Positions 10,652 to 21,744 of a DNA stretch of 64,000 bases are shown here, piece by piece (position 1 is the stretch's first letter; every line of letters starts with the position of its first letter). Origin of the DNA: Ischnura elegans (taxonomy: Eukaryota > Arthropoda > Insecta > Odonata > Coenagrionidae); the NCBI RefSeq assembly GCF_921293095.1, contig NC_060252.1, forward strand, positions 3,596,001-3,660,000, read 5' to 3'. Below the pieces are notes generated by a model, which was not told where the DNA came from, searched no databases, and was given only the letters and a program-made list of their open reading frames with translations. Both the position numbers and the translations under genes were made by a program.

Positions 10652-12666
10652 GGCTGCTATTATGGACGGAATAGCATCATGCTATTCTTCGATATTGCAA
10701 CCGATGTTGCTATAATATAGCGTATTGCGACGCCTATGCTATTTGGTATTACGAACGGTTGCAATTCGTGTTTTTACTACACCGGAAGACGTAATTCTCA
10801 GAATAGCATAGGCCCGTTGCTATTTACTATTATGAACGGCGAATTGCAACCGGTAGGCTTGCTATAATATTACGCGGTCTTCGATGCCGAGCAATTCGGT
10901 ATTGCAACCAGAAAACGTGCGCATTGCGATGTCGAATTGTTTTTCTGAGGTTAAAGTAACCTAATCAAGCATTGAAAAATGGAATAATAGCCAAAAATAA
11001 AATGATATCAGCTTTATTTTAATTAAATAATAGTAGCACAAGTGATGAATATTTAACTATAGTTAAGTGATTTGGTTAGGAATTAACATTCGAGCTTAAT
11101 ATATGAAGCACAAGCTTGCTTCATCGACAGTACGAAAACAATAACAATTAATGCAAAGAATTACTACCATTAGCCCAAATTTTACGTGTTTTATTCATAT
11201 TTACAATTCATAATTTTATTTCATCACTTGACTTGCTACTAAAAATATCCTCAATGTAGGCTATCAGGTCGATTCTTGAAAAATTTCAAGCTTGTGTTAA
11301 CACACTAACTCGCCAAATATATTAATAGTTATAGCTTTCAATGAAAACCATATATTACCATAATAATACCATATACTTTGATCAGCCGTTCATTTCCTCA
11401 ATTGGACAGTATATACAAATACATGCAACGAGTCGAAATTGTTTTCCCCACTATTCGCTGCCTTCTACAATTAAAACTAAAAATTTATTAAATTATAAAC
11501 ACGGGCAGTCGACTTGAATTACTTGCTTGAAAACAAAGGATTTCTCCGAACACCAATAAAGTTTCCGAACAAATATGATTCACCACAAACGTTTAATGGA
11601 ATATCCATGCACTACATCATTAATGCAATATATATCATGTGGAATTGAATACAAATTGTTTCCTCTATAGACAAGTAAGTTATTCACACAATTAAGTTTC
11701 AGTTTATCGGCACAGTTCAGGGTCTATCAAAAATTTCAGTGAGCACATAATAAAATCAGCTGATACGAAAACAATGGTAACTGACACAACAGCACTTTCC
11801 ACACGATTCACTATTGCTAGATTCACTTTTTCACAGCTGTTCCATCCATCCTCAAATTCACCATCACCTCCCTCTGCTTTTTCCAAATATGCAGCTGAAA
11901 TATCGATACTATTCCATCATAATACATGAAAGCACAGCTGTGACGTTGCCACCTACTTCATTTCCTAAACAGAGAATGAACACTGAAATTAGGGAGTCAT
12001 ATAATATATAGATAACATTAGAAACGAAAGCTTCTAGTTCATACAGTAAAACGATATCGTCACGAGCAATACAATAAAAGTTGATACATATTAATTCTGA
12101 TATGCAACAAACAGACTTCGAAGCCTAACACATTTACGAAGAAAATCAAACATATTTAGCTTTCAATGATTATTTCGCATAGCATATATCTCACGGTAAA
12201 GGACCGATCGGATATAGGTAAATCATTGAATATTTATGTCCGATAAATCATCATTATAACAACGAAATTATGACCTAACCCACCTGTCTGAAGCCATTGG
12301 GAAATTATCACAACCACAACAAACAGCTGATTTCTTAAATGAGATTTTCAAAGCGTATTATATATTTCCAAGGTTTAATATAATTTTTAAATGTAAATAA
12401 AGCAATTATTTATAATTTCAAGTCAATATTCCGTAAAATACAGAAAAATATATAAAATATCTTCTCCCTCATTGGTTACGCAAACTGTTCAGAAAGTTTT
12501 TCATACGGGAAGAGGCGGAGCTTCCAAATAGCTCGCGCAAGAAATAGCATGCTGCTATTCCGAACAAAATTATTACTACGCTTCATTCATAATACGGGGC
12601 CGTTGCTATAATGACCCGCAGAATAGCGTATGCTATTTTTTGCAACGCTTATCCATAATAGCAGCC
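10652..12666. mobile_element. Non-autonomous DNA transposon, copy 2 of a tandem pair
   Basis: This is a 2015-bp direct copy of 8673-10648, highly similar throughout, with terminal GGCTGCTATTATGGA and its inverse. A 60-codon minus frame at 11704-11886 is not preserved as such in copy 1, so I do not call a gene. It ends inside the DUF4806 exon at the TTG duplication. Confidence 0.85.
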
Positions 12667-12669
12667 TTG

Positions 12670-12817
12670 GAGGAGTACTTTGTGGAGGCCAGTATATTTG
12701 TATTTTCTCTTTTGCTGAAGGTCGTCCATCTTTTTCAGAAAAATTAATCCACTTAGTTGGTGCAGCAAAAAACTCTACACCATCAACATCCTCACCTTGA
12801 AACTTCACCACCACAAA
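12670..12817 (-). pseudogene. DUF4806 protein gene, N-terminal exon
   Basis: The exon starts after the acceptor TTTTTTTCAG at 12818 and reads FVVVKFQGEDVDGVEFFAAP, then a KWIN and a YWPP motif. This is the usual beginning of DUF4806 proteins (a short beta-rich block ending in WPP). It breaks at the TTG duplication. Removing the two insertions restores an open frame into 8669, which reads PPNLVTKMARKETG. The start codon is not certain. A donor-like GAG|GTAAAC follows the transposase stop at about 12924, so an upstream exon may be shared with the transposase transcript. Confidence 0.7.
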
Positions 12818-12948
12818 CTGAAAAAAGGTGATAGTGACATAAGTAATAATTAGATTAATAGATAATTTAAATTTGTTGGCATTCATACATTTATGAATTA
12901 CTGCTGCAAATATGATACATGTTAGTTTACCTCAAAATGAAATAAATG

Positions 12949-15273
12949 TCAGAAAGAATGAAGAAGAGGAATGCAAAGGAATCCGTCATCATCATCAGGT
13001 AGTAAAACACATTTGGATTGGACGTCATTGAAGTCAAAGTGCAATGTTCTGCCATCAAGTCTGTTAACTTTAAGTATGCCCAACTTAGATGAGTTTAAAG
13101 GATAATGATAGAAATCATCCTGCCAAAGAAACTTGTTTCCAACAAGTATCACTTTTCCTTCCTGACTATGCACAATATTTTTAATGATAATAATATCACC
13201 GGACTTTGTTCTGCAGCATGAATCATACTTTCTTTTTGTATTGTAAGTTATCCTATGATATTTTAACTTTTTGTACTGGATTCCTGGCACATCTTCAAAG
13301 GGATTTTTAAGTTTATGGATTAATTTAACATCATTTTGTGGCTCACTCAGAATCTTTTTCCTATCATCTCTTTGAAGTTCCCTGAATGCTAGCTGTTGCA
13401 GTGGTTTGTGGCCAGATCGGAGAGATTCTTTCAATGATTTCAATTTATTTTCAAATTTAAATGTTGAAAATTCCTCCAAAGCGCCATGTTCACGACATTC
13501 ATTTCCTAAATGCTTTAGTGAATGGACATTATACGAGATGAAACGTTTGCCATAGGTTGATGCACAATGCTTAATAAATGCCTCCAACAATTCTTCTGCC
13601 TTCTCAATGTTCTCATTTTGCTGGACATGATAAGGGCTTGCTAGAATGAAAATGGCACAATGGAGAAGTAAAAACTGCTTGTAAATGTTCACATTAAATG
13701 CTCTATGTTTGAAAACTAACATGCCATCATAACAGAGAAGGCGTCTCCACTCTGTTCCCTTATAAAGTTTCCACTCCTGAAGGTTTCTTGGGGGTCTATT
13801 AAATTCACATGGAAAGCATGACTTGATTGACACAAGTTTGTCAGAAATTTCAGAGAATGCATTTCTATTTAGTTTCCATGGACCTGGCCACAAAATCCAT
13901 GCCCCTACAAGCCTCTTGAAAACTCCCCCGTACACTAAATGGAAGCTATCCAATCGGAACTGAGAAACCATACCAGTTCCAATTTGTTCCAATGGAGTTC
14001 TCCATTCACCATTATCATGATCATCAATATCTGCACCAGGGGCATGAAGATGGTGTTCTAGTTGGTCTCTTCTTTGAAAAGATTCATCTGTGCGAAGAGG
14101 ACAATTAAGCTCTGCATATGTCACTCGGTCCTCCACCCACTCACCAATCACAGTACACTTTTCACATGCAGCATATCCAGTGTGACCTTTGCATTGTTTA
14201 ACGAAAGCTCTGGCCGGAGCATCAAGAATATAGTGACGAATGCGAAAAGGAAAAATCCTTCCATCATATTCATAACCTCCTTCCATGAGCTCCCCAGCCT
14301 CTTTCACAAAATCATTCAGGAACATATTTAAATTTTCAGGCTTACCTTTACCACAAAAAACTGTGATTGGAAAAGGCACCTGATATTTACCAGCAAGACA
14401 CCCCAAAATAGGCCAAAACTCGGTTCTAGAGCTGGTGTGAAGAGGGAGTCCATCTATATTTATATCTATTATAATTTCCTGGTGTGAATGCAGGTATTTC
14501 CAAGTCAAAATTTTATTTAAACTTTCACGAATTCCTCTGTACCACAATTTGCCATTTCCTATGCTTTTGATTGGGATGCTCTTTGGTGTGTTGAAAAGAG
14601 TTTTATAGCTAGAAGGCAGAATAGGATACAAAGGCTTAAGATAAAACAACAGTTCATCAATTTTCCTCATAGGAACTCCCGATGACCCCCACTTTCTCAA
14701 AGATTCTAGTAGATATTTTACTTTGTCATCTTCATCATGAAATATCCCTGCTTCATCCATATTACCATTACTACCATCCTTTTTAAAACTCTGGTCAGGC
14801 ATATTTATGCCAGAAAATTGTGATTCAGGCAAATGACTATAACCACCTGAAGTTGAAGAGCTGTGGTGAGACTCAATGTTATCAAAACTATTTTCACTGC
14901 TGATTTGTGGGTTCAACTGCTCACTTTCACCTGAGGTAAGGGGATCAAATTCGGCACTATTAGCACTTCCACTGTCGCTTTGAATTTCTGATTCCAGGTG
15001 GGATGAAAAACTCCTCTCTTCATTGATAAATTCTTCCCTCTCATTTCTTCTTAGTTCTTGAACCCATCTTTGCACTTTGCTTGCTGCAGCAACTAGCCTA
15101 GATTTTTCACTAGATATTTTTTCTGCTCGCCGTTTTAGCGCTCGCTCGAAACCCTCGAATATACAAGAAAGAACAATATTTTTAGATAATACTGATAAAA
15201 TGATTGAAGAGAGAATGGTACTGATAGTCAAGCACTTCATGCTCTCCTCAAAATGCACAAATGGTGAAGACAA
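12949..15273 (-). CDS. Tnp2/CACTA-like transposase, intact 774-residue ORF
   Basis: A single uninterrupted minus-strand frame. The first 45 residues are hydrophobic and probably not native, so the real start may be near residue 45 or in an upstream exon. A basic segment (RALKRRAEK) and a Ser/Glu-rich linker follow to about 175. The conserved core includes DINIDGLPL with FWPILG (about 266-294), GKGKPENLNMFLNDFV (about 305), ILDAPARAFVKQCKGHTGY with two Cys pairs (about 348-372), CPLRTDESF, and MVSQFRLDSFHLV (about 430). YNVHSLKHL to KFENKLKSLKESLR (about 592-635) resembles DUF4218 of plant CACTA Tnp2 proteins. Its likely role is cutting and joining element ends in the nucleus; the DDE assignment is inference. 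No frameshift or stop is present, so it may be young or maintained. Its neighbour is the DUF4806 gene, same strand. Confidence 0.7.
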   Translation of the reverse strand: MSSPFVHFEESMKCLTISTILSSIILSVLSKNIVLSCIFEGFERALKRRAEKISSEKSRLVAAASKVQRWVQELRRNEREEFINEERSFSSHLESEIQSDSGSANSAEFDPLTSGESEQLNPQISSENSFDNIESHHSSSTSGGYSHLPESQFSGINMPDQSFKKDGSNGNMDEAGIFHDEDDKVKYLLESLRKWGSSGVPMRKIDELLFYLKPLYPILPSSYKTLFNTPKSIPIKSIGNGKLWYRGIRESLNKILTWKYLHSHQEIIIDINIDGLPLHTSSRTEFWPILGCLAGKYQVPFPITVFCGKGKPENLNMFLNDFVKEAGELMEGGYEYDGRIFPFRIRHYILDAPARAFVKQCKGHTGYAACEKCTVIGEWVEDRVTYAELNCPLRTDESFQRRDQLEHHLHAPGADIDDHDNGEWRTPLEQIGTGMVSQFRLDSFHLVYGGVFKRLVGAWILWPGPWKLNRNAFSEISDKLVSIKSCFPCEFNRPPRNLQEWKLYKGTEWRRLLCYDGMLVFKHRAFNVNIYKQFLLLHCAIFILASPYHVQQNENIEKAEELLEAFIKHCASTYGKRFISYNVHSLKHLGNECREHGALEEFSTFKFENKLKSLKESLRSGHKPLQQLAFRELQRDDRKKILSEPQNDVKLIHKLKNPFEDVPGIQYKKLKYHRITYNTKRKYDSCCRTKSGDIIIIKNIVHSQEGKVILVGNKFLWQDDFYHYPLNSSKLGILKVNRLDGRTLHFDFNDVQSKCVLLPDDDDGFLCIPLLHSF

Positions 15274-16753
15274 ACAACACTTTTCTTTATCTTAAAAAAA
15301 TGGGCAGAGGAACAAGAAAACACATGGAAAGACGAAACTTAGCGGTCACATTAAAAGTCATTAGTAATTTTTCAAGTCATTTGTCTGTATATACCCAACA
15401 GTAAGTTATAATTAATAGCCACCGTAGAAAATCATGATGTAGATGTAGATTGATGGGAATAAAACAGATCATCTCTTGCTCACTTAATTAACTTTGAAAA
15501 TTGTATAATTGTCTGTTCTTTATAAGAAAATAATTTAGGTACTCCAAAAAACATAATGGTATTATGATTTCATTATTTAATACTCACAGGTTTAGCGTTT
15601 TCCATCCTTCCCCTAAGGCAAAACGATGACTTCGGATTCTGGATTTATTAGCTATCAGACTTTATTAGCTAAATGATCGTCCACACGTTCTGAGAAAATT
15701 ATTAGCGTTGATCTGGTTAATCCAAACACTGCTGTAGGGCAATTCAGTTATAACTGTTGACGTGGTTGCTAAGGTGAAAAATATTGCATTGTTGCTATTC
15801 GCTTAGCCATTTCGAATATCGCGCCCGTGGTCGCGCCGCGAGTTTTGTGAACTACGACGACCGTTGTCAACGAAAAGTTTCCCCGCGTAAACAGCAGACC
15901 ACAGCAGGCGACGGAATAATATATATTATAATAACATACTGTAATATATGTTATGTATTTACATTGCCGTGCGAACAGTAATGTTCATTATCGTTGTGGA
16001 CGTAGTTTAATTTCGTTCAAGTAGTGTTTATGCATATTTAACTGCATATATCACGTAATTTACATCGTTCTTGTCTAGCATATAATTCTCAGGTTCTCTT
16101 TTCGGAATGTACCTTTTCGAGTTGGAGGTAATGTTATCTGTCTGTGTGCAAATGTTTTTTTTTTTTCATATTTGTCGTTATCATCCGCTTAATATATTAT
16201 CTCTCGAGTAAGCTACATATTTTCTACCATTTATCTAATTGGATACTACTTGGGCTGAAAATGTGTTGACGTATATTGTTTTTAAACCATGTTTACAAGA
16301 CGTTTTCCCGTCATCTGCTTCACTAATTGTAGATGTTGCTGAGCGTAGATATTTTAATATATAAATGTATTAAAAATAGCTACACTTGAATGAGAGTGAG
16401 AGTTTAGTGGTGTTATTCAGGGCAATCCTACCTCGGACGTATGAAATATTGAATTGTCCTAAATTCGTATTACGTAAATTGATTTTAAGTATGTTTTATT
16501 AGTCATAGGATAGTCGTAATAATTTCACAAATGTCGTGTTAAAAACTCTATTATAAATTCATCGATTGTTTTGCTCCGGTATAATCCAAATAATAAGATA
16601 TCATTGCCATAATCATGGTATAATGTAAAGCATATATATACTATAGATGAATATTAGTGTAGATTCAAATGGCGAGTTCGGAGCAGGTTTCAAGAACTTA
16701 GGATACAGTATACTAATGTCACTTCTAATACAGAGGAGGCAAACAACTTGTAG
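15274..16753. other. No gene; possible 5' region of the transposase gene
   Basis: No protein frame with family resemblance was found. A more GC-rich patch at about 15790-15920 could be a promoter of the minus-strand genes. The rest is AT-rich with short A/T runs. Confidence 0.4.
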
Positions 16754-17246
16754 CCCAGTGAGAAATGGGTGGTGGAATCCACGTGGAACCCACGTGGAAA
16801 ATTAACGTGGATACCACGTGTTTTTGGTCGTGGAATCAACGTGGAACCCACGTGGAAATTTGGTGGAAAAATTAAAACAGCAGTTGGTGCTGTCCTAAAA
16901 CCATTAAAACCTCAACCACTCTATATCTAAACCTTCTATATACCTATGTGTCTACGATTTTTCATGTGCTCTCATGGCTGCCTTTCCACGAATTATATAA
17001 AAATAGAATGTGCGATTCATTTTCACATAACTAGCGTGGTTTCAGGATGATAAATGACGCAATGTCACCAGAGAGTTAAGTTCCACAAATTAGAAATTCT
17101 GTTTAACATTTTATGATAATCACCACAAATCCACTTGAAATCAACGTGGATTCCACGTGGGTCCAACCACTCAATATCCACCACCACCAAATATCCACCA
17201 CTCAACGTGGATTCCACGTGGATTCCACCACCCATTTCTCACTGGG
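16754..17246. mobile_element. MITE-like derivative of the CCAGTGAG element
   Basis: It begins CCCAGTGAGAAATGGGTGGTGG and ends with the inverse. About 200 bases from the left end match 6152-6460, including the AATTAAAACAGC region that follows the minisatellite. The right 120 bases carry mirrored CACGTGG sites. Length is about 493 bp with no coding. The flanks read GTA-G and GTA-T, so the exact target duplication (TA or GTA) is unclear. Its right edge abuts the Harbinger copy that starts at 17247. Confidence 0.8.
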
Positions 17247-19813
17247 TATGAAATAAATGTTGATCAAAGGCAATAATCTAGCTACTTGAACCTACATTTT
17301 CATCACACGCTATTTCGTTACTCAACTATTTACCTCCCCCAAACTTCTGTTCCTGGCAGGGTATTCGGACAAACTTCCCGTTGGAACGCTGGTCAGGTTA
17401 CCCATCATCCCCTAACCGCTAGACCAGTGGCGGCTCGTGAGTCAAATGCTAGGGGGGGCGCACTCCACCGGGGGGTCATAATTTTTTAATATTTCGTGTA
17501 TTTTATTAAGTTTTTACGGCAATATAGGATTTAAATTCTGTGATGCCATACGTTCCGTTTTTTTCAACAAAAATACCTAGTTTTCCTAATAAAGCTTGAT
17601 TAATAAATACTAAATGCAGTAGACTCTCGGTCATACGGATCGGCTTAGTCCGGACTCTCGATGATACTGATCAATGATCTTGAAGAATAAAAATATATTT
17701 GCTGCTATATTTTGCAAATACAAACGAAAATACGTAACTTTAGGTTTTAGCGTCTACATTCTTCGTGCGGATATGCCCGCAATACACTTCTGTTGTTCGT
17801 TTTGCAATCATAATGCGTCATTTGTCAAATCTATACAACATTTGCAATGATTTAGGTAGCAATGACACTTGTAACACCTGAGGAGGGAGGAGAGTGTCAC
17901 TGACTTCCACTAGGCAACAAACACTACTAGAATGCGCGCGCTTTGCTATTGCAGATGTAAATTTTGATGGCGGTGTTCGCGTTGCTTCTTGAATACAGTA
18001 TGATTTAAAATCAACAATTAGACATTTTTCACACATTTTTAACAAAATATGAAATACTCACAGGCCTTTAGTTATATTGCAAAAGTCCTTCCTTCTTTCA
18101 TTTTGTCCAGCAAAGTGATCAATTACACGTTCGTTGAAATCAGCGCTGGACAACAATTTCTTTCTGATTGAACACATGGCAAGGGCACTAGTCTATAAAT
18201 AAACAAGGGACGACACAAAATAGGCCGACGAAAAATACGACCAAAGAGAACAAGGTGCCTGGACACAGAATTGGGACAATTTTTCCCTATATTTCCCTTA
18301 AAAAAACGAGCACTGTTGATTAATTAAAATTGTCTTCTTGAATGTACACACAGCACTAAGAAACTTCTTAATCGGCAATTACGCACAATTAACTCCTCGA
18401 AAATTATGTCTGAACTCATTTCACTCCGTTCTTTCCGAGAGTCTTGCCGTTACTATAAGGACGACTCAAGTGAGATAGAAGTCGTGGTCCACTAATGCTG
18501 ATTCAGCTGAGGGACGAATTTAAGGTCAGCAAAGGCATTCAAGCAAACAAAGGACGTCACGGACCATCTCCTTGAGTCTAAGATTCATATGTGGTAAACA
18601 CACGAGACGCCAACGGGTCGCATTTGGATTAACCGTGTCTTCGAAATCATTGCCATGATATAATAGAAAATAAGTTCTAGATCGTAAAAGAAGACGACTC
18701 GACTGAGCCACAGATGGGAGCTGTAAGGATTTCCGCACTGATATGAACTCTTCGAGGCCACTTAAATCAGACATAAGTGGGCATTTTCCGTCAGACAGCT
18801 ACCGCTCTGCCGCTGAGGAATTAGGTGAACATGAACTAATACAACAAGGACGGCTAGAAAAATGATGAACCTACACACAAAAGGTGCATTGTACGCGGCA
18901 TTTCATGACATTAATTGAATGACTCTATTTAAAGTCGCGCTTAACGATTTAAATTATATTTAATCCTTCACCCTATCACGCACTCAACTATTTCTTAAAT
19001 TATAAATCAGTGGGGAATGTTAACTGATTTTTCCTAATACTGCAGGTCTTTTGATAAATTTATCTGAAAAATAGGTACCGCATATCTAATCATCGGGAAG
19101 ATATGAATAAATTGTTAAGGCCTAAATATTATAATATTAGTTTCCCCAAGGTTCTTGAAATTCGTAATCATAACATAACTGTGTCAAATACTCGAGAATA
19201 GTTTTCCTACATCAATACGGCCTTTAACTGGTTGGATTTTATGTGTTCCGGAATTCAAACACCAAAAAACGCAAGCATAATGGGATAATTTATTTACTGT
19301 AGCAATACCTACCAGTAATTAAAAATTAAAATCGTATAACTACACCCAGTACAGTGACCATTCTGATTCCGTACGCCCCTTTTCTGTGGCAGCACCAAGT
19401 AGACGCCAGATTATACGCCCGCCGGCCTGCGCAGCGATGTCAGCTCACTCGTCGCTCTGCGCATTTTCGGACGACGTCCCAAGACTTCCATAAGACACAA
19501 CGTTAGACGCGTCATAGCACCAGCGGCCCCCACCACTACCACTCTCCATATAACTGCATGGGGATGGATTGGGACGTTCTGGCCAGCGCCCCACGGCTAC
19601 AAATACGAACTTCTCGCGCTATTTCTTTTCGTGTTTTTCCAACACTTTCGATGTATGGGACTGAAAAAACGCTTTGATTAATCAGATGTATAATTATAAA
19701 TTAATGGATATATTTTTTTTTTTACTTTTTCAAATATTTGGGAGGGGCGGCGTCCGAGAGTCCTTATGGGCAAACCGCCACTGCGCTAGACCCTTCGTAG
19801 TGGAAACAAGGCA
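17247..19813 (-). mobile_element. Truncated Harbinger copy split by a hAT element
   Basis: 17247-17424 plus 19792-19813 match, in reverse complement, the left end of the complete Harbinger element at 24283. The TIR CGTAGTGGAAACAAGGCA ends at 19813 and is followed by TTA (19814-19816). The other end is cut at the CCAGTGAG element. The interruption is the hAT element at 17425-19783. Confidence 0.85.
17425..19783. mobile_element. hAT (Buster-like) element with perfect 8-bp duplication
   Basis: The TIRs start CAGTGGCGG. The flanks are CGCTAGAC at 17417-17424 and 19784-19791, an identical 8-bp duplication with a central TA, as in Buster-type hAT elements. Length is 2359 bp. I see no hAT transposase. 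The interior has a GC-rich promoter-like patch (about 19370-19600). It also has a minus-strand reading frame from an ATG near 18180 ending at a good donor (CTG|TGAG or G|GTGAG-like) near 18060. Captured host sequence is possible but unproven. Confidence 0.92.
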
Positions 19814-20234
19814 TTAGGAAATGAAGACCGATGCATATACGATTCTTTCGCGCCGTTGCAATCTTGATACAATAATTGATATTTCATAAATAACTCTAAT
19901 ATATATAAGATATATGGCAACGATTGAAGACATTATTGAGCAGGTAATGGAAGGACGTGATGGGAAAGTTTTTTCTGATGTTCTATTTACCAAATGATAT
20001 CGGATATTCTATACTATACCAGTTTTACGCATTTCTTTATTTACAGGTTAACCCATAACCATGTATCCTTACATTATACTTCACAGATGATGGAAAATAA
20101 CAAACATGTACAAAATTTTAGCCAATTAAATCATTGGATAAAGGATTTCACAATAAAATTCGCCAGAAATAACCATAACATTTAGATGAGGACATGGAGA
20201 TATCAATACTTGTGCCGAATCAAGCCGAAATCTA

Positions 20235-20870
20235 AGCCTTTTATAGTTAAATTATAACGGCAATATGTACTGTCTTTAATGCGTGAATATTCTTGAATGT
20301 TTTGACATATTCTCTCGAAGAATCTAGTTCCTTAAAGATTTCACGGACTGTTATGAGTTAAAGTTTTAGTTTTATCTCATCATAGCTGGGAGTTGAAGAC
20401 ATAATTTGCTCTATGGTAATTAAAAACATGCAGGTGAGGATTTATATAGCTATGACGGGATACATCAAAAGTTACTAATAAAGGAGATAGGAACAATCTA
20501 AATATTAATTGATAATTTTGTAGAGGGATACGCCTTTTTTTGGAGGATCCTTGGTCGTGCAAGAGTTTTCAAATTAACTAGGGAAAGAATATATGAAGTG
20601 TTGTAATCAGACAAAGAGATTAATAAATCGTAATTATTTAATTTGAAAAATTTATTTTGGACACGTTCAATCCGGATTGAGTCGATATTATAATAAAGTG
20701 ACCAGTTAGCAACATATTCCAATTTGGAACGTAGCAAGGAGACATATCTACTGTCTTTACCGCATGAATATTGCTAAACTTCTGACAGATTCCCATAAAG
20801 AAACCTACATTCTTCAACGTTTTACCGACAGTTCGGTCTAGCTTCAGTTTTAGCATATGAAAACATTAAT
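20235..20870 (-). pseudogene. Two degraded fragments of a non-LTR retrotransposon RT C-terminus
   Basis: On the minus strand, 20870-20500 reads, with a frame change, KTLKNVGFFMG, then LLRSKLEYVANWSLYY, then RIERVQNKFFKLNNY. This is the post-palm region of jockey/CR1-type reverse transcriptases (the LVRxxLEYASxVWxP and IExVQRxF motifs). A second partial copy of the first block lies at about 20400-20235 in the same orientation. It is too decayed to be active. Confidence 0.7.
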
Positions 20871-21014
20871 ATTCTTTTGCTTCTTAATTTCCAGGATTTC
20901 AATTTTCTGACGCAGTGTCGTCGTCAGTTGTTATCTGACACAATTCCACAACGAGGGCAGCACTGAGTTACGATGGTAACTTTTAGACGTGTAAACGTGC
21001 AGGTGCAGTAGTCG

Positions 21015-21288
21015 CGTTGGTAGCAGGGCTTTGGCACAGGGCGGGCGAACTGTTGACAGCGTGCGACACAACAGTCTGACGGGCGTTTTCCTGAACTAAC
21101 GCTATCGTTTCGTAAGATTATTTTTGATTAACAAATATTATTGCGTAAAAAATTATTTCATAACTTGTGTAATATCACTCAGTTGGTATCTTTAATAATA
21201 AATAGGAAATATGAGTGCTTCCTCTGTCTCACCCATTGACCAATCATGAATCGGCCAATGAAATTTCGTCTCCTCATTTCGAAAGCAC
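21015..21288 (-). repeat. Repeat module (S plus end of A), truncated copy
   Basis: Matches 36325-36598 in reverse complement, covering CGGGCGAACTGTTGACAGCG through the GTGCTTCCTCTGTCTCACCC block. See the module cluster at 35035-37012. Confidence 0.8.
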
Positions 21289-21600
21289 AGTCGTGACCAG
21301 CCCCATGACACTTCCTATCCCACTCCATTGGGAACCCATGGTCTTTTATTGAAGTCGTTTCCTCAACCTGCCGCACGTTTGCCGGGGCGGCGCCACGTAT
21401 TCTGGAGGGCAAGAATTAGCGGGTAAGTTAATTTCCGTATTGTTGAGCGCATACTGCAGGTGAGTGGAAATAGTCATTTTTGTAATTAATTAAGATTTAG
21501 TTTTCATTTATTTTCAAATGTTAGTCTTCTGCATTATTTCCTTATTGTTCTTCATTAATATTTCGTGGATATATATCGCGGATTTACTGAAAAATGGAAA

Positions 21601-21702
21601 ATGCCGTGGACGTGTGTGGTACCGCGTCGCACCACTGGTTATGGCCACAAGACTTCGGGGATTTCGCTTTTTAGAGTCCCCAAGGACCCTGAGAAGCGAT
21701 GA
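21601..21702 (+). pseudogene. THAP-like zinc-finger exon, damaged
   Basis: The frame from ATG 21601 reads MPWTCVVPRRTTGYGHK then GISLFRVPKDPEKR and a stop. Spacing and the FRVPKDP block are those of a THAP domain N-terminus. The second zinc-binding Cys (residue 10) is Arg, and a TGA follows directly. It lies 68 bases before the terminal exon candidate at 21770. Likely a transposon or gene relic. Confidence 0.55.
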
Positions 21703-21744
21703 AATAGCTGTACGATTCCTTTTTTTGGTGTGCTAAAGCTCCAA

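Larger units (their letters stand above)
6152..17246 (-). mobile_element. Candidate large CACTA/EnSpm-like transposon, two genes, CACGTGG-rich ends
   Basis: The left end CCAGTGAGAAATGGGTGGTG (6152) is repeated inverted at 17246, and both are bordered by TA. Both ends carry arrays of CACGTGG sites, as expected of subterminal transposase-binding repeats in CACTA-type elements. Inside, on the minus strand, are a Tnp2-like transposase ORF and a DUF4806 gene. The alternative is that 17246 belongs only to the small derivative at 16754-17246, and that the big element's own right end is missing. The pairing of ends is inference; the ends and genes themselves are seen. Confidence 0.45.
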
